Positions 49,515-60,574 of a stretch of DNA of 64,000 nt are shown here, piece by piece. How positions within the stretch are numbered: position 1 is the first letter of the stretch; each line of letters begins with the position of its first letter. Location: contig WPIO01000007.1 of assembly GCA_009760855.2 (NCBI GenBank), positions 9,190,001-9,254,000 on the forward strand, in the 5' to 3' direction. This DNA comes from Cristatella mucedo. Taxonomy: Eukaryota > Bryozoa > Phylactolaemata > Cristatellidae. The notes beneath the pieces were generated by a model. That model was not told where the DNA came from. It saw nothing but the letters and a program-made list of their open reading frames with translations, and ran no database searches. A program made the position numbers and the translations under genes.

Positions 49515-50970
49515 CGCCGCGGACTCACGACCCCCTTTAGCAACGGTAGGCAGGTCAGCGCCAGAAACGCTCGTTTTGTGGCGGCCAGCTTATTGCGCGT
49601 AGGCGCGCACCGAACGGCATTAGGTGATAGGCTACGCCGCTAGGTAAGCGGCAGGTCAAGCTTACCCCGCCGAGCCTTCGGCATTACAGAAGGCCAGAGG
49701 ACCATATCTGCATGGTGTTACAAACTTGGTGTGCGCCTGCCGCGTCAGGTCAGAACTAGGCCGTAAACACAGCGCTCGTAACGGTACTAGTCTCAACCGA
49801 CGCGCACCGCTGGTGATGCTAGGACCTTCTAACACGGCTAGCAACGAAAAGCGCTCATACCTTAACATATTAGGCCCGTATCCACAAGGTAGACAAGTCT
49901 AGTTGACAGCAGCGGGCGGCTACTGGCAAGCAACAGCGCCGCGATGTACATCGCACCAACGGTCGGTGGCCTACAGCTCAAACCAGCTCCAGTGTCAATA
50001 CCCCGAATCTGGAATCCCATCTAAATGCCTCCTATCTCACAGCGCCGGCTTTTTATAAGGCCCGAACATTTATTATTGCATAATCGCGAATCATGATTAC
50101 CGGTCATAATCTGGCTGGTTTAGCTAGCGCCGTGGTTTCAATTTTTTGGCACTTTGCATGTTACCACAAACCACACTATGCATCTTGACACCGTGCATGC
50201 TTCCAGTAACCGCATGATCATGCTTTCTTTACTGTAGTTCGTATGTATGTATTGTATGTCTGATAAGCCACTGCTGAGCTGTAAGAAGCACCCCCGAGAG
50301 GGGCCGGTGCACAGCTGTGGTCCGCCTGTGATGTGGTATAGACACAGGCCGGTAACCAGCTGGTGGCCAGATGGTGGATTCACCATCAGGGCCGGCCAGT
50401 GCACCGTTGTGGTCGATGAGTCATCGGAGTCGACCTGGGGAGGGAGTCGTGTGAGGGCAGGGGCTGAGGGGAGCCGTGCGCTCTGGGGCTCCGTGTGTTG
50501 GGAATAAACTGTCGGTGTTGGGCATCGGCTGGCTCTCTGTCGTGCAACCAAACTACATTTACAGGACATCTAAAGTCATAGGAAGTGATAGAATTATCTT
50601 AGGGTTCTGTAAAAATAAATTATTATGCGTCTACGTACCGCTCCAGATCTATATGCTAGTGCAATTAATTACTGCCCTAGCCTATTTCCGGCGGACTCAA
50701 TAGTAGTAGAATCGTTTTCTGACGGTTCCTCTCTCAACCGGCCTGCGAAGGGGTGTAACGCCGAACGCCCGCGGGAGATGACGATGGGCGGGCTTCAGTG
50801 CTGGCGAAGCGCGTCGCCCACTCCCGGCTAGCGGTACGGAGCGCGAGTGAGCACCAAGTAGGTCGCCTCAGACGCGATCCTACCTATCTTTACCTTTAGG
50901 GACGCGAGTTCATCGGCATGTGCTGGATCGAGTTGCAAAGAAATTAGAAAAGAAAGAAGATTATAAAAGA
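49515..50970. other. no recognisable gene
   Basis: CpG-rich at first, then ordinary. A 143-codon ORF on minus near 50,138-50,569 shows no domain. Confidence 0.4.
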
Positions 50971-50974
50971 AGAT

Positions 50975-51038
50975 AAGAAAGAGATTAAGTTCTCTGTGGG
51001 CGCTTTATCAAGTACATTATTATTATTATTATTATTAT
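50975..51038 (+). mobile_element. LINE family A 3' tip
   Basis: Just the last 64 bases (GAAAGAGATTAAGTTCTCTG .. ATT repeats). Its microsatellite is the insertion site of the next element. Confidence 0.75.
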
Positions 51039-51830
51039 GGTTTGTACGAGGTATTTCTAGACTGTTGGATTCCGAAAAGCGGGTGGTACGATGCTTGGCC
51101 TGATGGGGGAGTATGTCGGTCGTGGGTTCGATTCCTGCGATGGGCGATTCTTTATCGCCACTACAAGCGGTGGTGATAGCCGTAAAGGCTCTTCTGTCGC
51201 TATACAAAAAGAGGCTGTTTAATCAGCTATGATTTATTTATTTAGGCTGGAGCCATAGAATGAAGGGACCTAAAAGTGAGCGACAAAACCTTGAAGTCAA
51301 TCCGTTGCTTGACTGGTAGCCAGTGCAGGTCGGCGAGAAGTGGAGTAATGTGGCAACAGCGACGCTCACGACAGACAATCCTAGGTGCAGAGTTTTGCAC
51401 CAGCTGCAATCGCCTGATCGAACATGCTGGTAGGCCAGTAACCTTAAATCCTTTGGAGACCGTGCATTTAGTTCCTATGCTCCCAAAGCCTGGAAATCCC
51501 TCCCGACCTGCGTCAGAACATCCCTTGACCTGACCACATTTAAAAGGAACTTAAAAACACACCTATTTAGGACAGCATTTAGTGGGTCCCTGTGATTCGT
51601 CCTTCACGTGCTTATGCGTGCTGACACTGTGCATGCTGCCACTAACCACATTTGCATGCTGACCCTGTGCATGTCACCCCTAACCATGTTATTCATTTTG
51701 TTTGTTTTTCAAGCATGATTTTACTTACCATCTAATTGCATTTCCATTTGCAGCAAATTTAAAGCGCCTAGAATGAGATTAAGTTCTCTGAGGGCGCTTT
51801 ATCAAGTACATTATTATTATTATTATTAAA
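51039..51830 (+). mobile_element. LINE family A insertion with 5' inversion (twin priming)
   Basis: 51,039-51,440 is family A in reverse, covering the consensus from the CNSLLAGLP region up to CCTCGTACAAACC. 51,441-51,830 is family A forward, starting at CTTAAATCCTTTGGAGACCG, the very next bases of the consensus, and ending in ATT repeats. Inverted 5' piece plus forward 3' piece, contiguous in the source, is the twin-priming product known from L1. A SINE later entered the inverted part. Confidence 0.85.
51112..51237 (+). mobile_element. SINE family 2, 5'-truncated, nested in the inverted LINE
   Basis: Begins at GTCGGTCGTGGGTTCGATTC, so the A-box half is missing, and ends with GAGGCTGTTTAATCAGCTAT and a TTTATTTATTTA tail. 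The interrupted LINE resumes as GGCTGGAGCCATAGAATGAA. Confidence 0.85.
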
Positions 51831-52594
51831 TATCGAGTCTCATTTTCTGCTTACTTCCATGCTGTGTCTCCGTGAGTCTCCGCTTGAACAGCCGCCGCCG
51901 GAACCACTGCAATACAACACTATGCTACACTCAGTATAGCTGCGTGCGTTGGTGTACACACTCGGTAGCTGTGCTTCGCAGCGTCAACTCCTTCACTATT
52001 GCGTCATAAGCCTGTAAGGACAAGCACCCGTTCCTTGCGTTACTTGCTCAGGATTTGTGGCAAAGGACTTCAGTTCAGGAGTCACTACAGTGTGTGCTCA
52101 TTACATTTGGTGTCGGAAATTTGTTATAGTCACCGAGGACTCTAAAAACAGTCATTTTGTGCTCGTCTGACTGCTTGTGACTACATCAGAGAGCTTGATG
52201 CCGAAGCGTTCCTTTCCGTGAGGACAGTATAAGACGCTCGTTCTTCGTCGTAGAATTGGGGCTTTGAGGGGGTTACTTGCTCTGCTTAAACTCGTTACAA
52301 GAAAATTCCAAGATGAATTTAGACGAAATTAGGAAAAATCAAAATGCACACCCGTAACTTCTGAACTGAGTGCTTTACCACAAATGTGGCTCGAGTAACT
52401 GGCGGTAGTCATTGCAGACCCGCGTCGATACCTGTTCGTCAAAAACTGCATTAGCGAGTCGCAATTTTGCTGCACATATATAAGCATTTTACGGCGGTTG
52501 CTTAAAGCGGTCAGCTATCGGTAGTGCTCGTACCTGAGTACGGCAAGCCCATATCCTAAGCGTAGAGCAGTCTATTCGGCGGCCATAAATAAAA
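51831..52594. other. no recognisable gene
   Basis: Nothing recognised on either strand. Confidence 0.4.
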
Positions 52595-52775
52595 AGAAAT
52601 ACTAGCAGACTCAAAAGTCTCTTTTGTATAGCGACAGAAGAGCCTTTACGGCTATTGCCACCGCTTGCATCGGCAATACACGCTCGCCCGCCGCAGAATT
52701 AGAACCCACGACCTCGGGAACGAGGTGGTTAAAAGCAACCGCCTTACCTAGTGTGCCACCACAGCTCACAACTCA
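52595..52775 (-). mobile_element. SINE family 2 copy
   Basis: AGCGACAGAAGAGCCTTTAC, GCAGAATTAGAACCCACGAC and AAAGCAACCGCCTTACCTAG, then TGTGCCACCA, covering head and body in reverse. Confidence 0.82.
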
Positions 52776-52799
52776 AAATACGCACACTCGTCAACCAGT

Positions 52800-53575
52800 G
52801 TAATGTAATATAATGTATCTCCATCAGTAACTCCACAAAGTCATAAAGACCATGTGGGTGTTACGCAGGCGAGTTTTGTATAGCGCACTCACAGCCTAAG
52901 CGGCTTTCGGTATGCATTCGGTAGCCAACTGACTTCGTCTCACGCAACAAAGAGAAAGTGGGAAGCATAGCAGAGTTAGGAGAGCAGTTGAGGTAGTGAG
53001 TAGCATAGAAGTAGCAGTTCAGGACCGCTGAAAAAGATGTGCCATAGTCGGCAGTTGGAGAGTAGATGTCGTTGCGTAAGAATTGTGGAAGCGAGTTCCA
53101 CAGTCTAGGACCTGCAGAGCTAAAGCTTCTGTCGCCAACTGTCTTTAAGCGGAGGAATGGGACAGCTAATTTATTGTCCACACAGGACCTGAGGGCGCGA
53201 ACAGGCTGAAACTGATGCAGCAGTTCAGCTAGATACGAAGGAGCCAAGCCGTGGCGGGCCTTGTGGGTCAGCGTAAGAACTTTGCTCTGTATCCTTTGCT
53301 CAACCGGCAACCATCCTAGCTCTTTCAGCAGAGGTAACACGTGCTCAAACCGCTGGGACTTGAAGACCAGCCTTGCAGCCATATTCATAGTCTGCTGTAG
53401 TGGCATAATAGCTTTCTTTGGTAGCCCAGCCAAAAGGGAATTACAATAATCAAGCCGAGACAGAACTAAAGAGCTAGTTAAACTTTTTACAAGCCACTGT
53501 GGGAGACAGCTTCTAATCTTGGATAGGGATCGGATGTGATGGCTAGCTACCGCCGTTTCGTACAAATTCTTACCT
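52800..53575 (-). mobile_element. LINE family B, best-preserved C-terminal RT region
   Basis: A 234-codon open frame (53,565-52,861, minus) carries the CR1/L2-type region after the RT core: SLVLSRLDYCNSLLAGLPKK, MNMAARLVFKS, LGWLPVEQRIQSKVLTLTHK, APSYLAELLHQF and GDRSFSSAGPRLWNSLPQFL. The 3' UTR is nearly absent and the end is a TGTAATGTAATA tail. The catalytic RT motifs are missing because the copy is 5'-truncated at about 53,575. The open frame suggests it inserted recently. Confidence 0.9.
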
Positions 53576-54520
53576 CGGAGCGAACTAAATATCCTTTAAC
53601 ATATTCAGCTGCTGTTTAAATATTTCGTGACTATAAATTATAGCCGAGGAGCCGACAATGTCTCTGGCCTGTCTTGTTTGGCTGACGGTGTGAATGCCAG
53701 CATTGTAGGAGCAGTGCTCAACCAAGCTCTTGAGCGAATTGCAGAGTGGCGCTGCGCTGAACTCGAGCGGCTTACGGAGCAGCGCCGGTAGCTGCGCGGA
53801 CGCTACTCGCCGAGCTGCGCCCGCTGCATTGCGGGCTGCGCTTATTGAGAGCGCTGTCGCTCCAGATGGATGTGTACGATGTTTAAAGCGCAGGTGAGCG
53901 GCAGCACTATCGGCGCCAAAATCAACCGATAGCCTGCAGTCTAGTACGACTAATGCTGAGACTTCTATGAAGCAGAAACTTGAGGTTGCTAATGAGAGCC
54001 GCATGGGTGAACTTGCTGCTATTACTTACTTCCCGCGACAAACTAATATCGGTGCCGCCATCGCTAATAATCGCAAAAGGCGTTATCCTATTATATGTAT
54101 TGCTATTTTCATTCGCCTTTTAGCTATAAAGCTGACGCTAACCTTGGTGACCCCTTACAATTTGTGCCTCAAAAATTTCTTTGTCGCCGTTCCCAAGCAA
54201 GCGTAGTGCATTGTAGTGATTCCAATGATGAATTGACGGAGTCCTCCAAATTTTCAGAGGTAAGATAGAAAGGATTAGAGACTCCATCCCTTTACTATCG
54301 CAGGCCGTAGCTCTCCGGGGAAGACGAATACGAAGCCGATCAATAGTGCCACAGCGAATTAACCCGACGAAACGCTCAGGAAAAAATCCTTACGCCCATG
54401 ACGGCCTCATAGGTGTGTTTTAACTGCGCCCCCACTTGGGTCTGCATGCTGTAGCCAGCTCATCCTCATGTGGGCACGCTCTCTCCATCCCTAAAGCCAA
54501 CCGCCTTGAGCACTCTTCCC
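53576..54520. other. no supported gene
   Basis: A 139-codon minus ORF (53,585-54,004) is moderately GC-rich (AAAHLRFKHRTHPSGATALS) but shows no domain or splice support. Confidence 0.35.
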
Positions 54521-54528
54521 TCGAACCT

Positions 54529-54609
<81 letters not shown>

Positions 54610-54623
54610 GTATACATATATAT
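54529..54623. repeat. (TA)n/(TG)n compound microsatellite
   Basis: TATATA for about 20 bp, TG dinucleotides for about 55 bp, then CGTGTGTATACATATATAT. Confidence 0.97.
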
Positions 54624-54944
54624 CCATATTAAAAGACCCTTCAATAAGTATCCATTGAATGGTGTAAATATACATCAAAGGCATCTGCCCAAATTTAAGG
54701 CCGTAATTCAGAGGCTGGTACACAAGCAGACATAAGAGTGACACATACATCCGTCGCATAAATATCAAGCCACAGACTCCTCCTTCGCCCTTGTCTCCAT
54801 TGCACTGTTCGCTATCTTTCCCAATAGCTCTCGCAATGAGACTCAGCTTGTCAGGTCACTCATTCAAAAGCCCACCATAGATCGTGAGAATTAAAGATAT
54901 GTTCGCATAGTCTCCCTGCTGCCATTTTTACAAGACACTTGAAC

Positions 54945-55095
54945 GAGTTGTGGCCCAGCAATTAGCCTTAAAGGATATCACCACCGTTTGCAGTGGCAAT
55001 GAAGAATAAAGGATCGCCCGCGGCAGGATTCGGACCCACCTCGGAACCATGGCCGTTAAAAGCAACCGCCTAACCTACTGGGCCATCACGGCTCA
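54945..55095 (-). mobile_element. SINE family 2 copy
   Basis: GGATCGCCCGCGGCAGGATT, GGACCCACCTCGG and AGCAACCGCCTAACCTACTG. The B box is partly deleted. Confidence 0.75.
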
Positions 55096-55129
55096 CAGAT
55101 GTTGCTAGCGAGTTTAAATCAGTTTTAAG

Positions 55130-55330
55130 AACTAAGCATTCCGCGGAGATTGTTCTACTTCGGGTTTACAGTGTGACCTTCTTGAACTACTCTGATCAGT
55201 AAAGGGCCTCTCTGCTGGTTCTTTTAGATCTATCAGGAGTATTGACAATACTGATCACCAGATTCCTTAGCACAGCTTGTGTGTTCTCCTTTTCCAGGTG
55301 GCTTCGTCGGAAAATTGGCGATGCCGTCCT
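55130..55330 (+). mobile_element. LINE RT motif A relic
   Basis: CTGCTGGTTCTTTTAGATCT then ATCAGGAGTATTGACAATAC reads LLVLLDLSG.. with a frameshift before an N-T-D-H remnant, as in family A RT. Confidence 0.5.
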
Positions 55331-55342
55331 CAGCGAGCTTCA

Positions 55343-55422
55343 AAAATTATAATAATAGATTTGATATAGCGCCCTCAGAGAACTCAATCTCTTTCTAGGC
55401 ATTTTACATTTGCTGAAAAGGT
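55343..55422 (-). mobile_element. LINE family A 3' tip
   Basis: ATAATAGATTTGATATAGCG and CCTCAGAGAACTCAATCTCT, then TTTCTAGGCATTTTACATTT. Confidence 0.8.
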
Positions 55423-55554
55423 TGATTCTAATGATACTATCATCAAGCATTTGACCGTCTTAAATATTCGCAATACATTAACGTGTTTTGTTGGTGCATG
55501 ATGCGCTGGATTTTCAGTGATGGCTAAGCAGCCATGATTTCTATTATGTTCATA

Positions 55555-55700
55555 AAGGTTAGCTGATTCAACTGCCTCGTTTATGTAGCAGCAGCCGAGC
55601 CTTAACGGCTACCACCACCACTTGCAGTGGGCAATTAAGGTTCGCCCGCAGCATGATTTGACATAGGTCGTGAAGAACGAGGCCCTTACCCCGGGGCAAA
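55555..55700 (-). mobile_element. SINE family 2 copy
   Basis: GGTTAGCTGATTCAACTGCC, CCTTAACGGCTACCACCACC and CAGTGGGCAATTAAGGTTCG. The B box region is damaged (GCATGATTTGACATAGG). Confidence 0.8.
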
Positions 55701-55717
55701 GGCCCAGGGAGGCAAAA

Positions 55718-55875
55718 AGGTTAGCTGATTTAGCAGCCTCATTTGTCATCCGAAGAAGACCATTACCGCCTTTCAGTACCGCTTGAAGTGAGCAATGCAG
55801 GCCCACTGGAAAACTGGAGCCCGTGACGTAAGCCGTGAATACCGAGCAATATACCCCTGGGCTAATACCCATGGT
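55718..55875 (-). mobile_element. SINE family 2 copy, second of a tandem pair
   Basis: Starts GGTTAGCTGATTTAGCAGCC only a few bases after the first copy and runs to the CTGGGCTAATACCCATGGTG head. More diverged than its neighbour. Confidence 0.7.
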
Positions 55876-56164
55876 GGCTAGATTCCTCTGCTCGAATCCC
55901 AATTTCGCAAGAAGCTGACGAAGAGATAGAGCTTTTAGAGCCGCCTGGCCGACTGCCGTCTATCCAGGCTCTGTTGTTGATAGCTCGGATGTTGGTGGGC
56001 TGCCCTAGGAATGATCACGTATTGCTACCTTTTCCGAGAATGAAGACGTAATTAGTGACTGGGCGCCTCGGGATCGTTTGCCGTGTCAGCTTTAAAGCGA
56101 CTCTGTAGCTGCATGTCAGGGTCAGCTCCAATGCTGTGACACCAATATTTAGCTGTCATCCGAA

Positions 56165-56780
56165 ACCCCGTTTAGAAGTGCGTTTTGATGTACATTTGAC
56201 GGATCCCCGGATCCGTCATTGCTACAACAACCAGGAGACTTTTCACTGGATTAAACTTTACTACTTTCGCAAAAAGTCTCTGCGAAGTCAACACCGTTGA
56301 TCCGAGCTCAGTTTTTAGCAACCAAAAGGGCCTTATGCAGATAGACGGTGCCATCTGAATTATGCTTCATTTAAAAAAAATTGGCCCACTGGCTTGCCTA
56401 CCCCCGGTAAGCTGGCTGGCCTCGTGTACATCATAATGTCTCAGAGACACGAGTTTCTCATCAACTACAACCCACCACAGTTGTTATCCAGCACTGTTAA
56501 GCGAATTCTGCAGCGTGTCGGGCTCATGGCAGCTATCAATTAGCGCTTCTGCGATGAACTTACACCTACCGTCGTGACATCGAGTTCTAGTTTATCTCCG
56601 TAGAAGAACGTCGTTGGTCACCATTGGAGCTCGCTCGAGGTCATCGCTGCAGTCATCAGTCAGCTTTTGTCGAAGCTCTATGAGAATTGACTGCTCATAG
56701 TCCTGAGCAGTACCGTCTCCTGGCGTTACATCGCCACCATCAGAAAGAATTTCGTAGCTGCTACACATTGAACGCATTAA
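56165..56780 (-). pseudogene. Ty1/copia reverse transcriptase relic
   Basis: Minus-strand remnants of the N-terminal part of a copia-type RT (RVT_2): DGTVYLHKALLVAKN, then GVDFAETF, then in another frame AKVVKFNPVKSLLVVVAMTD and QMYIKTHF. They correspond to the family's DG-I-R-KARLVAKG, DF-ETFAPVVK and QMDVKTAFLNG landmarks. The first aspartate of the RT triad (QMDVKTAF) reads Tyr (QMYIKT). A further upstream stretch (56,592-56,777), acidic with YEQSILIELRQKLTDD, is probably the preceding part. Frameshifts and stops make it a dead fragment. Confidence 0.72.
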
Positions 56781-56821
56781 TTATTCCTACATAGGTTAGC
56801 TTATAGAGCCCGAAAAACGAC

Positions 56822-56985
56822 AGGGCCGTGATAGCCCAGGAGGTAAGGTGCTCGCTCTTCACGACCGAGATCGTGGAGTCGAATAGTAAAGTGGGCGATC
56901 CTTTATTGCTAACGGCATGCGATGGTGATCGACGCTAAGGCTCGTCTGCGGCTGTGTCTATACAAATGAGGCTGTTCGCTTACAT
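56822..56985 (+). mobile_element. SINE family 2 copy
   Basis: CCGTGATAGCCCAGGAGGTA, AGGTGCTCGCTCTTCACGAC, ATCGTGGAGTCGAATAG and GGGCGATCCTTTATTGC, then AATGAGGCTGTTC. A box and spacing are preserved. Confidence 0.8.
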
Positions 56986-57324
56986 TTAGCAGCTATTTTG
57001 GTCCTCGGCTGATATTTCCAGCAAATATGAAATGATTAGGAAGAAATATAGTTCTCTTATGGTGCTACATACATATTAAATGAGCCCAATGACGGTAACC
57101 CGGTTACCAAATTTTCGCAAGTAGAATCGCAATTAGTTATTTATTTTACAGATAGCTGCTCTACAAAATATAGCGTTTCAAAGTAAAAAATGCCATTGAC
57201 CTTATTCAGGAGCAGCACCGTCAGAATCATGTCGAAGCAATCTGAAGAACTATGTGTGCAAGAGCTCAATGAAGGGATGTACGGTATGGTTGGCTAAAAT
57301 GAGGGAATTAAAAGATGTTATATA

Positions 57325-57480
57325 TTTAATTATATATATAATTCATTCATATAGCGCCCCAAGAAAAATTAATCTCTATTCAGGTGCTTCACATATGCCT
57401 CGGGGCTCGAGCCAACAACCCCAGTCAGACCTTGGTCGGGGAGAGTACCTTAACCGCTAGACCAAACCAGCTCGGCGTTA
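57325..57480 (-). mobile_element. SINE family 1 copy
   Basis: Reads in reverse: CATTCATATAGCGCCCC, TTAATCTCTATTCAGGTGCT, GGGGCTCGAGCCAACAACCC and TACCTTAACCGCTAGACCAA. Confidence 0.83.
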
Positions 57481-57984
57481 GCAATGGTGTTCTTACCAAA
57501 GCAATTGAACTGGTGTGCAAGTTCTTAAAAACATTTCCCGGCTGCTCCGGGCGTACAGATACGCTCTGTGGGGTGCCCGAAGAAGGCATCAGCGGTTGTC
57601 ACAAATCAGCCATCGATCTTGAGCTATTTCTCGAATAAAATAGGCTCAATTTTCGTGATTGAGCCCTGGATCCTTGCCCTGCATCTGGTCAGCCGCTGCG
57701 CACTTACGCAAAAATTGTCGTTTTCGAAATCGCCGTCTTTCTGCTGACGAATAGAACTCGACGAGCCCGACATTTTTTTTTAGCCTATTTGCATATAATT
57801 TGGCCAAATATTCATGTAATTATCGCAGTTCGCGCGCACCCGGGTTAACGCCACCGGGCTCAAATGTATTGATTGTCCTTCTATGCTGATGTGCGTTATG
57901 AAAGTGTTAAAGTCGTGACGTAAGGCATCGTCGACATACTTTTGTATAGTACTCCAATGGACATGTCTTTTTTCCGTGTGCTTT
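57481..57984. other. no recognisable gene
   Basis: Nothing recognised. Confidence 0.35.
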
Positions 57985-58225
57985 GTTTGCATGTGCAAAG
58001 TTGAGTGAATTTTACTAACCGAGGGTCCTTCTAATCAGCGGCCGCGACTCTTTCGTGGACGTTTGCATGCTTTTCGTGGCATGATAACTGTGTGCTTTAG
58101 CACGTTTACCTAAGCAATTTACCTTGCTTTTCATTAACTATCGGTTATTGCAACTATAGAAATGATTGTTAAGTGCCTGAGTAGAGATTAAGTTCTCTAA
58201 GTGAGCTATACAAAAGACTCGCTGT
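57985..58225 (+). mobile_element. LINE A-related 3' end
   Basis: GTTGAGTGAATTTTACTAAC, TGCTTTTCATTAACTATCGG and AGTGCCTGAGTAGAGATTAA, then GTTCTCTAAG and CTATACAAAAGACTC. Same subfamily as the copy at 44,090. Confidence 0.75.
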
Positions 58226-58440
58226 AGCCTTTGTGGTTCGGTGGAGTCACAGGGGAAATTATAGTACACTATAGCGCTTAATTAAGTATCGCCAGAAACG
58301 CTCAAAATGACCCCCGGAGTTTTAAAAGTTCAGATTCCTGTAAAAAAGCGTTACGGCAAAATACTGCAATAACGCGTGGCATATAAAATAAGTCTACCTA
58401 AAATTTAAGGAAAATTTCCGGATAAGTTGATTAATCTCTA

Positions 58441-60130
58441 GTACTATAATAAAGCTGCACTGCCATGAATAGCAATCGTCTGCCTTAGCCGCTTAGGCAT
58501 AGAGCGACTAAAGCGTTCGCAAGCGTATGGCTTGCTCAAAATGGTCTTCTATAGTGGAGGAAAGAGTCTCCAGATGTGATATGATCCTTCTGTGCGCTGA
58601 GACTTCTATAATAATAATAATAATAGTAACGCACTTGATAAAGCGCCCTCAGAGAACTCATGATCTCTCTCTAGGCGCTTTACATTTGCTGGAAATGCAA
58701 TTGAATGGTGAGTAATATCATGCTTGATAAACAAACAAAATGAATAACATGGTTAGGGGTGACATGCACAGGGTCAGCATGCAAATGTGGTTAGTGGCAG
58801 CATGCACAGTGTCAGCACGCATAAGCACATCAAGGACGAATCACAGTGACCCACTAAATGCTGTCCTAAATATGTGTGTTTTTAAGTTTTTTTTAAATGC
58901 GGTCAGGTCAGGGGATGTTCTGACGCAGGTCGGGAGGGAGTTCCAGGCTTTGGGAGCATACGAACTAAATGCATGGTCTCCAAAGGATTTGAGGTTTGTA
59001 CGAGGTATTGGTAGACTGGTGGATTCCGAAAAGCGGGTGGTACGATGCTTGGCCTGACGGGGGAGTATATCTGAGAGATAGGCTGGAGCCAAATAATTAA
59101 GTGACCTAAAAGTGAGCGACAAAACGTTGAAGTCGATCCGTTACTTGACTGGTAGCTAGTGCAGGTCGGAGAGAAGTGGAGTAATGTGGCAACTGCGACG
59201 TTCACGACAGACAAGCCTAGCTGCGGAGTTTTGCACCAGCTGCAATCGCCAGATCGCACATGCTGGTAGGCCAGTAAACAGTGAGTTGCAGTAGGATTCT
59301 ACCCACTTCCCTCCCAGAAATACTCAATAGGATTCACATCCGGAGATTGACTAGGCCACTCCAATAGCGTAAATGGCCGTAGAATAAACTCAACACCGTT
59401 GTTAAAGAAATGTTCAATTCGCTTAGCCACATGCTTAGGATCAATTTCCTATTAGAAAATAAATTTCCCTCTGCGAAGCCTCGTTGCACTGGGTACTGCA
59501 ACGTTCTTAAGTAGCTCTAGATAAATATCTTGCGCCAAGATGCCAGGTAGCCAAGCAGGACGCCCAGCCCGGCGCTGCAGAAGCATTCCCAGACCACGAC
59601 CTTTGTGCCAAGACAATTATCGCTGTAACCGTCGTTGGGGCAAATACGCGCGTAGTGCGTGGGTTTGCAGTAACGAAAAATGTTGAGCCTAATCTCGTCA
59701 TTCCAGATAACTTTAATTCAGTCTTCGTGGGACCAGCGTACTCGCGCCCTAACCCACTGCAAACGAGCCACTTGGTGCGCGGTGGACAGAAGAGGCTCTT
59801 TTTTGCGCTCTGAGCACGCATGCTTTATTCATCCTTCCAATCGTATCACTACCAACTAGCTTCGTGGTAGAAGCCAGCTGACTTCGAGCATAAATCATCG
59901 CAGAGGCAAAGCGAACTTCAAAGTTTCGTTCTTTGTAAGTCTATCCTCTATCCTCGCGGGTGTGGTGACGCGTGGGATACGTCGGGTCTCCGCATTTTCC
60001 ATGGTACCGGACGAGGCCATTTTTGTCAGGTTGTACCTCACCGCAATCTCACCAATTGTCGTTCTTCAGTAACTGTAACGCTGCCAAGTACCGTTTGGTG
60101 TAAAGTTCACGATTGTCCCGTCGTAAAGGC
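58441..60130 (-). pseudogene. Tc1/mariner transposase, DD38E-type, split and decayed
   Basis: Cut-and-paste transposase relic, read on minus from 60,130 down. Visible parts in order: an N-terminal DNA-binding remnant; KKEPLLSTAHQVARLQWVRA; IKVIWNDEIRLNIF with the first catalytic Asp; VVVWECFCSAG; EIDPKHVAKRIEHFF with the second Asp; and WPSQSPDVNPIEYFW with the catalytic Glu. Thirty-eight residues separate the second Asp from the Glu, in one uninterrupted stretch of frame. The C-terminal piece (SRSMPKRLRQTIAIHG) lies at 58,441-58,600, beyond a LINE inserted at 58,606-59,292. Stops, including a TAA-TAG pair just before EIDPKH, show it is dead. I could not identify terminal inverted repeats. 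Confidence 0.85.
58606..59292 (-). mobile_element. LINE family A inserted in the Tc1 transposase
   Basis: AAT tail at 58,608-58,625, full 3' UTR and the C-terminal RT coding part in reverse (GAGGTTTGTACGAGGTATTG, GGTAGCTAGTGCAGGTCGGA). It is 5'-truncated in the FCNSLL region at about 59,292. Transposase coding sequence lies on both sides, so the LINE is younger than the transposon. Confidence 0.88.
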
Positions 60131-60574
60131 GGTCAACCCCCAAGTCTTAGGCATATGCAGAACGACGAAAGCATGAGTATAGAACAAGTGAATGCTCGGT
60201 GCGCTGTAGCTTTTGTATTACTATTATACACACGCAGTAGATATAAAATGAATGGCATGTAGCCTAGGGTTCGATCGAATGACGTCATCAATTAAACAAA
60301 TCGTCCTCCGTTAAACAATCTCGCTATCGCTCGATCGTTTCTCGTCGTCCGATTTATTTAATGGCAGCCGTCATTCTCGAGACCCTATCCTCCATACTAT
60401 TCATTTTACATCTACTAAGAGTTGTTTAGGTTGATGTGACTATATATTTGATAACAACGTTTAGGCTCTTTTGAGATTTGATCTCATACTCTGTGCGTTT
60501 GAGGGCAAGCGCCTTCACCATTGGTTCAATAAATCAACAGACTGAATAGTTTATTCAAATTTGGTATATGAACT
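60131..60574. other. transition zone, no gene recognised
   Basis: Lies between the Tc1 relic and the 207-codon ORF. Contains the left copy of the CCATACTATTCATTT repeat described separately. Confidence 0.4.
60392..60462 (+). repeat. left copy of a dispersed direct repeat
   Basis: CCATACTATTCATTTTACAT, then a GAGTTGTTTAGG segment and TTTGATAACAACGTTT. Matches 61,272-61,335, allowing a short gap. Confidence 0.65.

Noticed and set aside
54436-54768. Cys-Val and Tyr-Ile repeat ORFs
   Set aside because: TA/TG microsatellite read-through.
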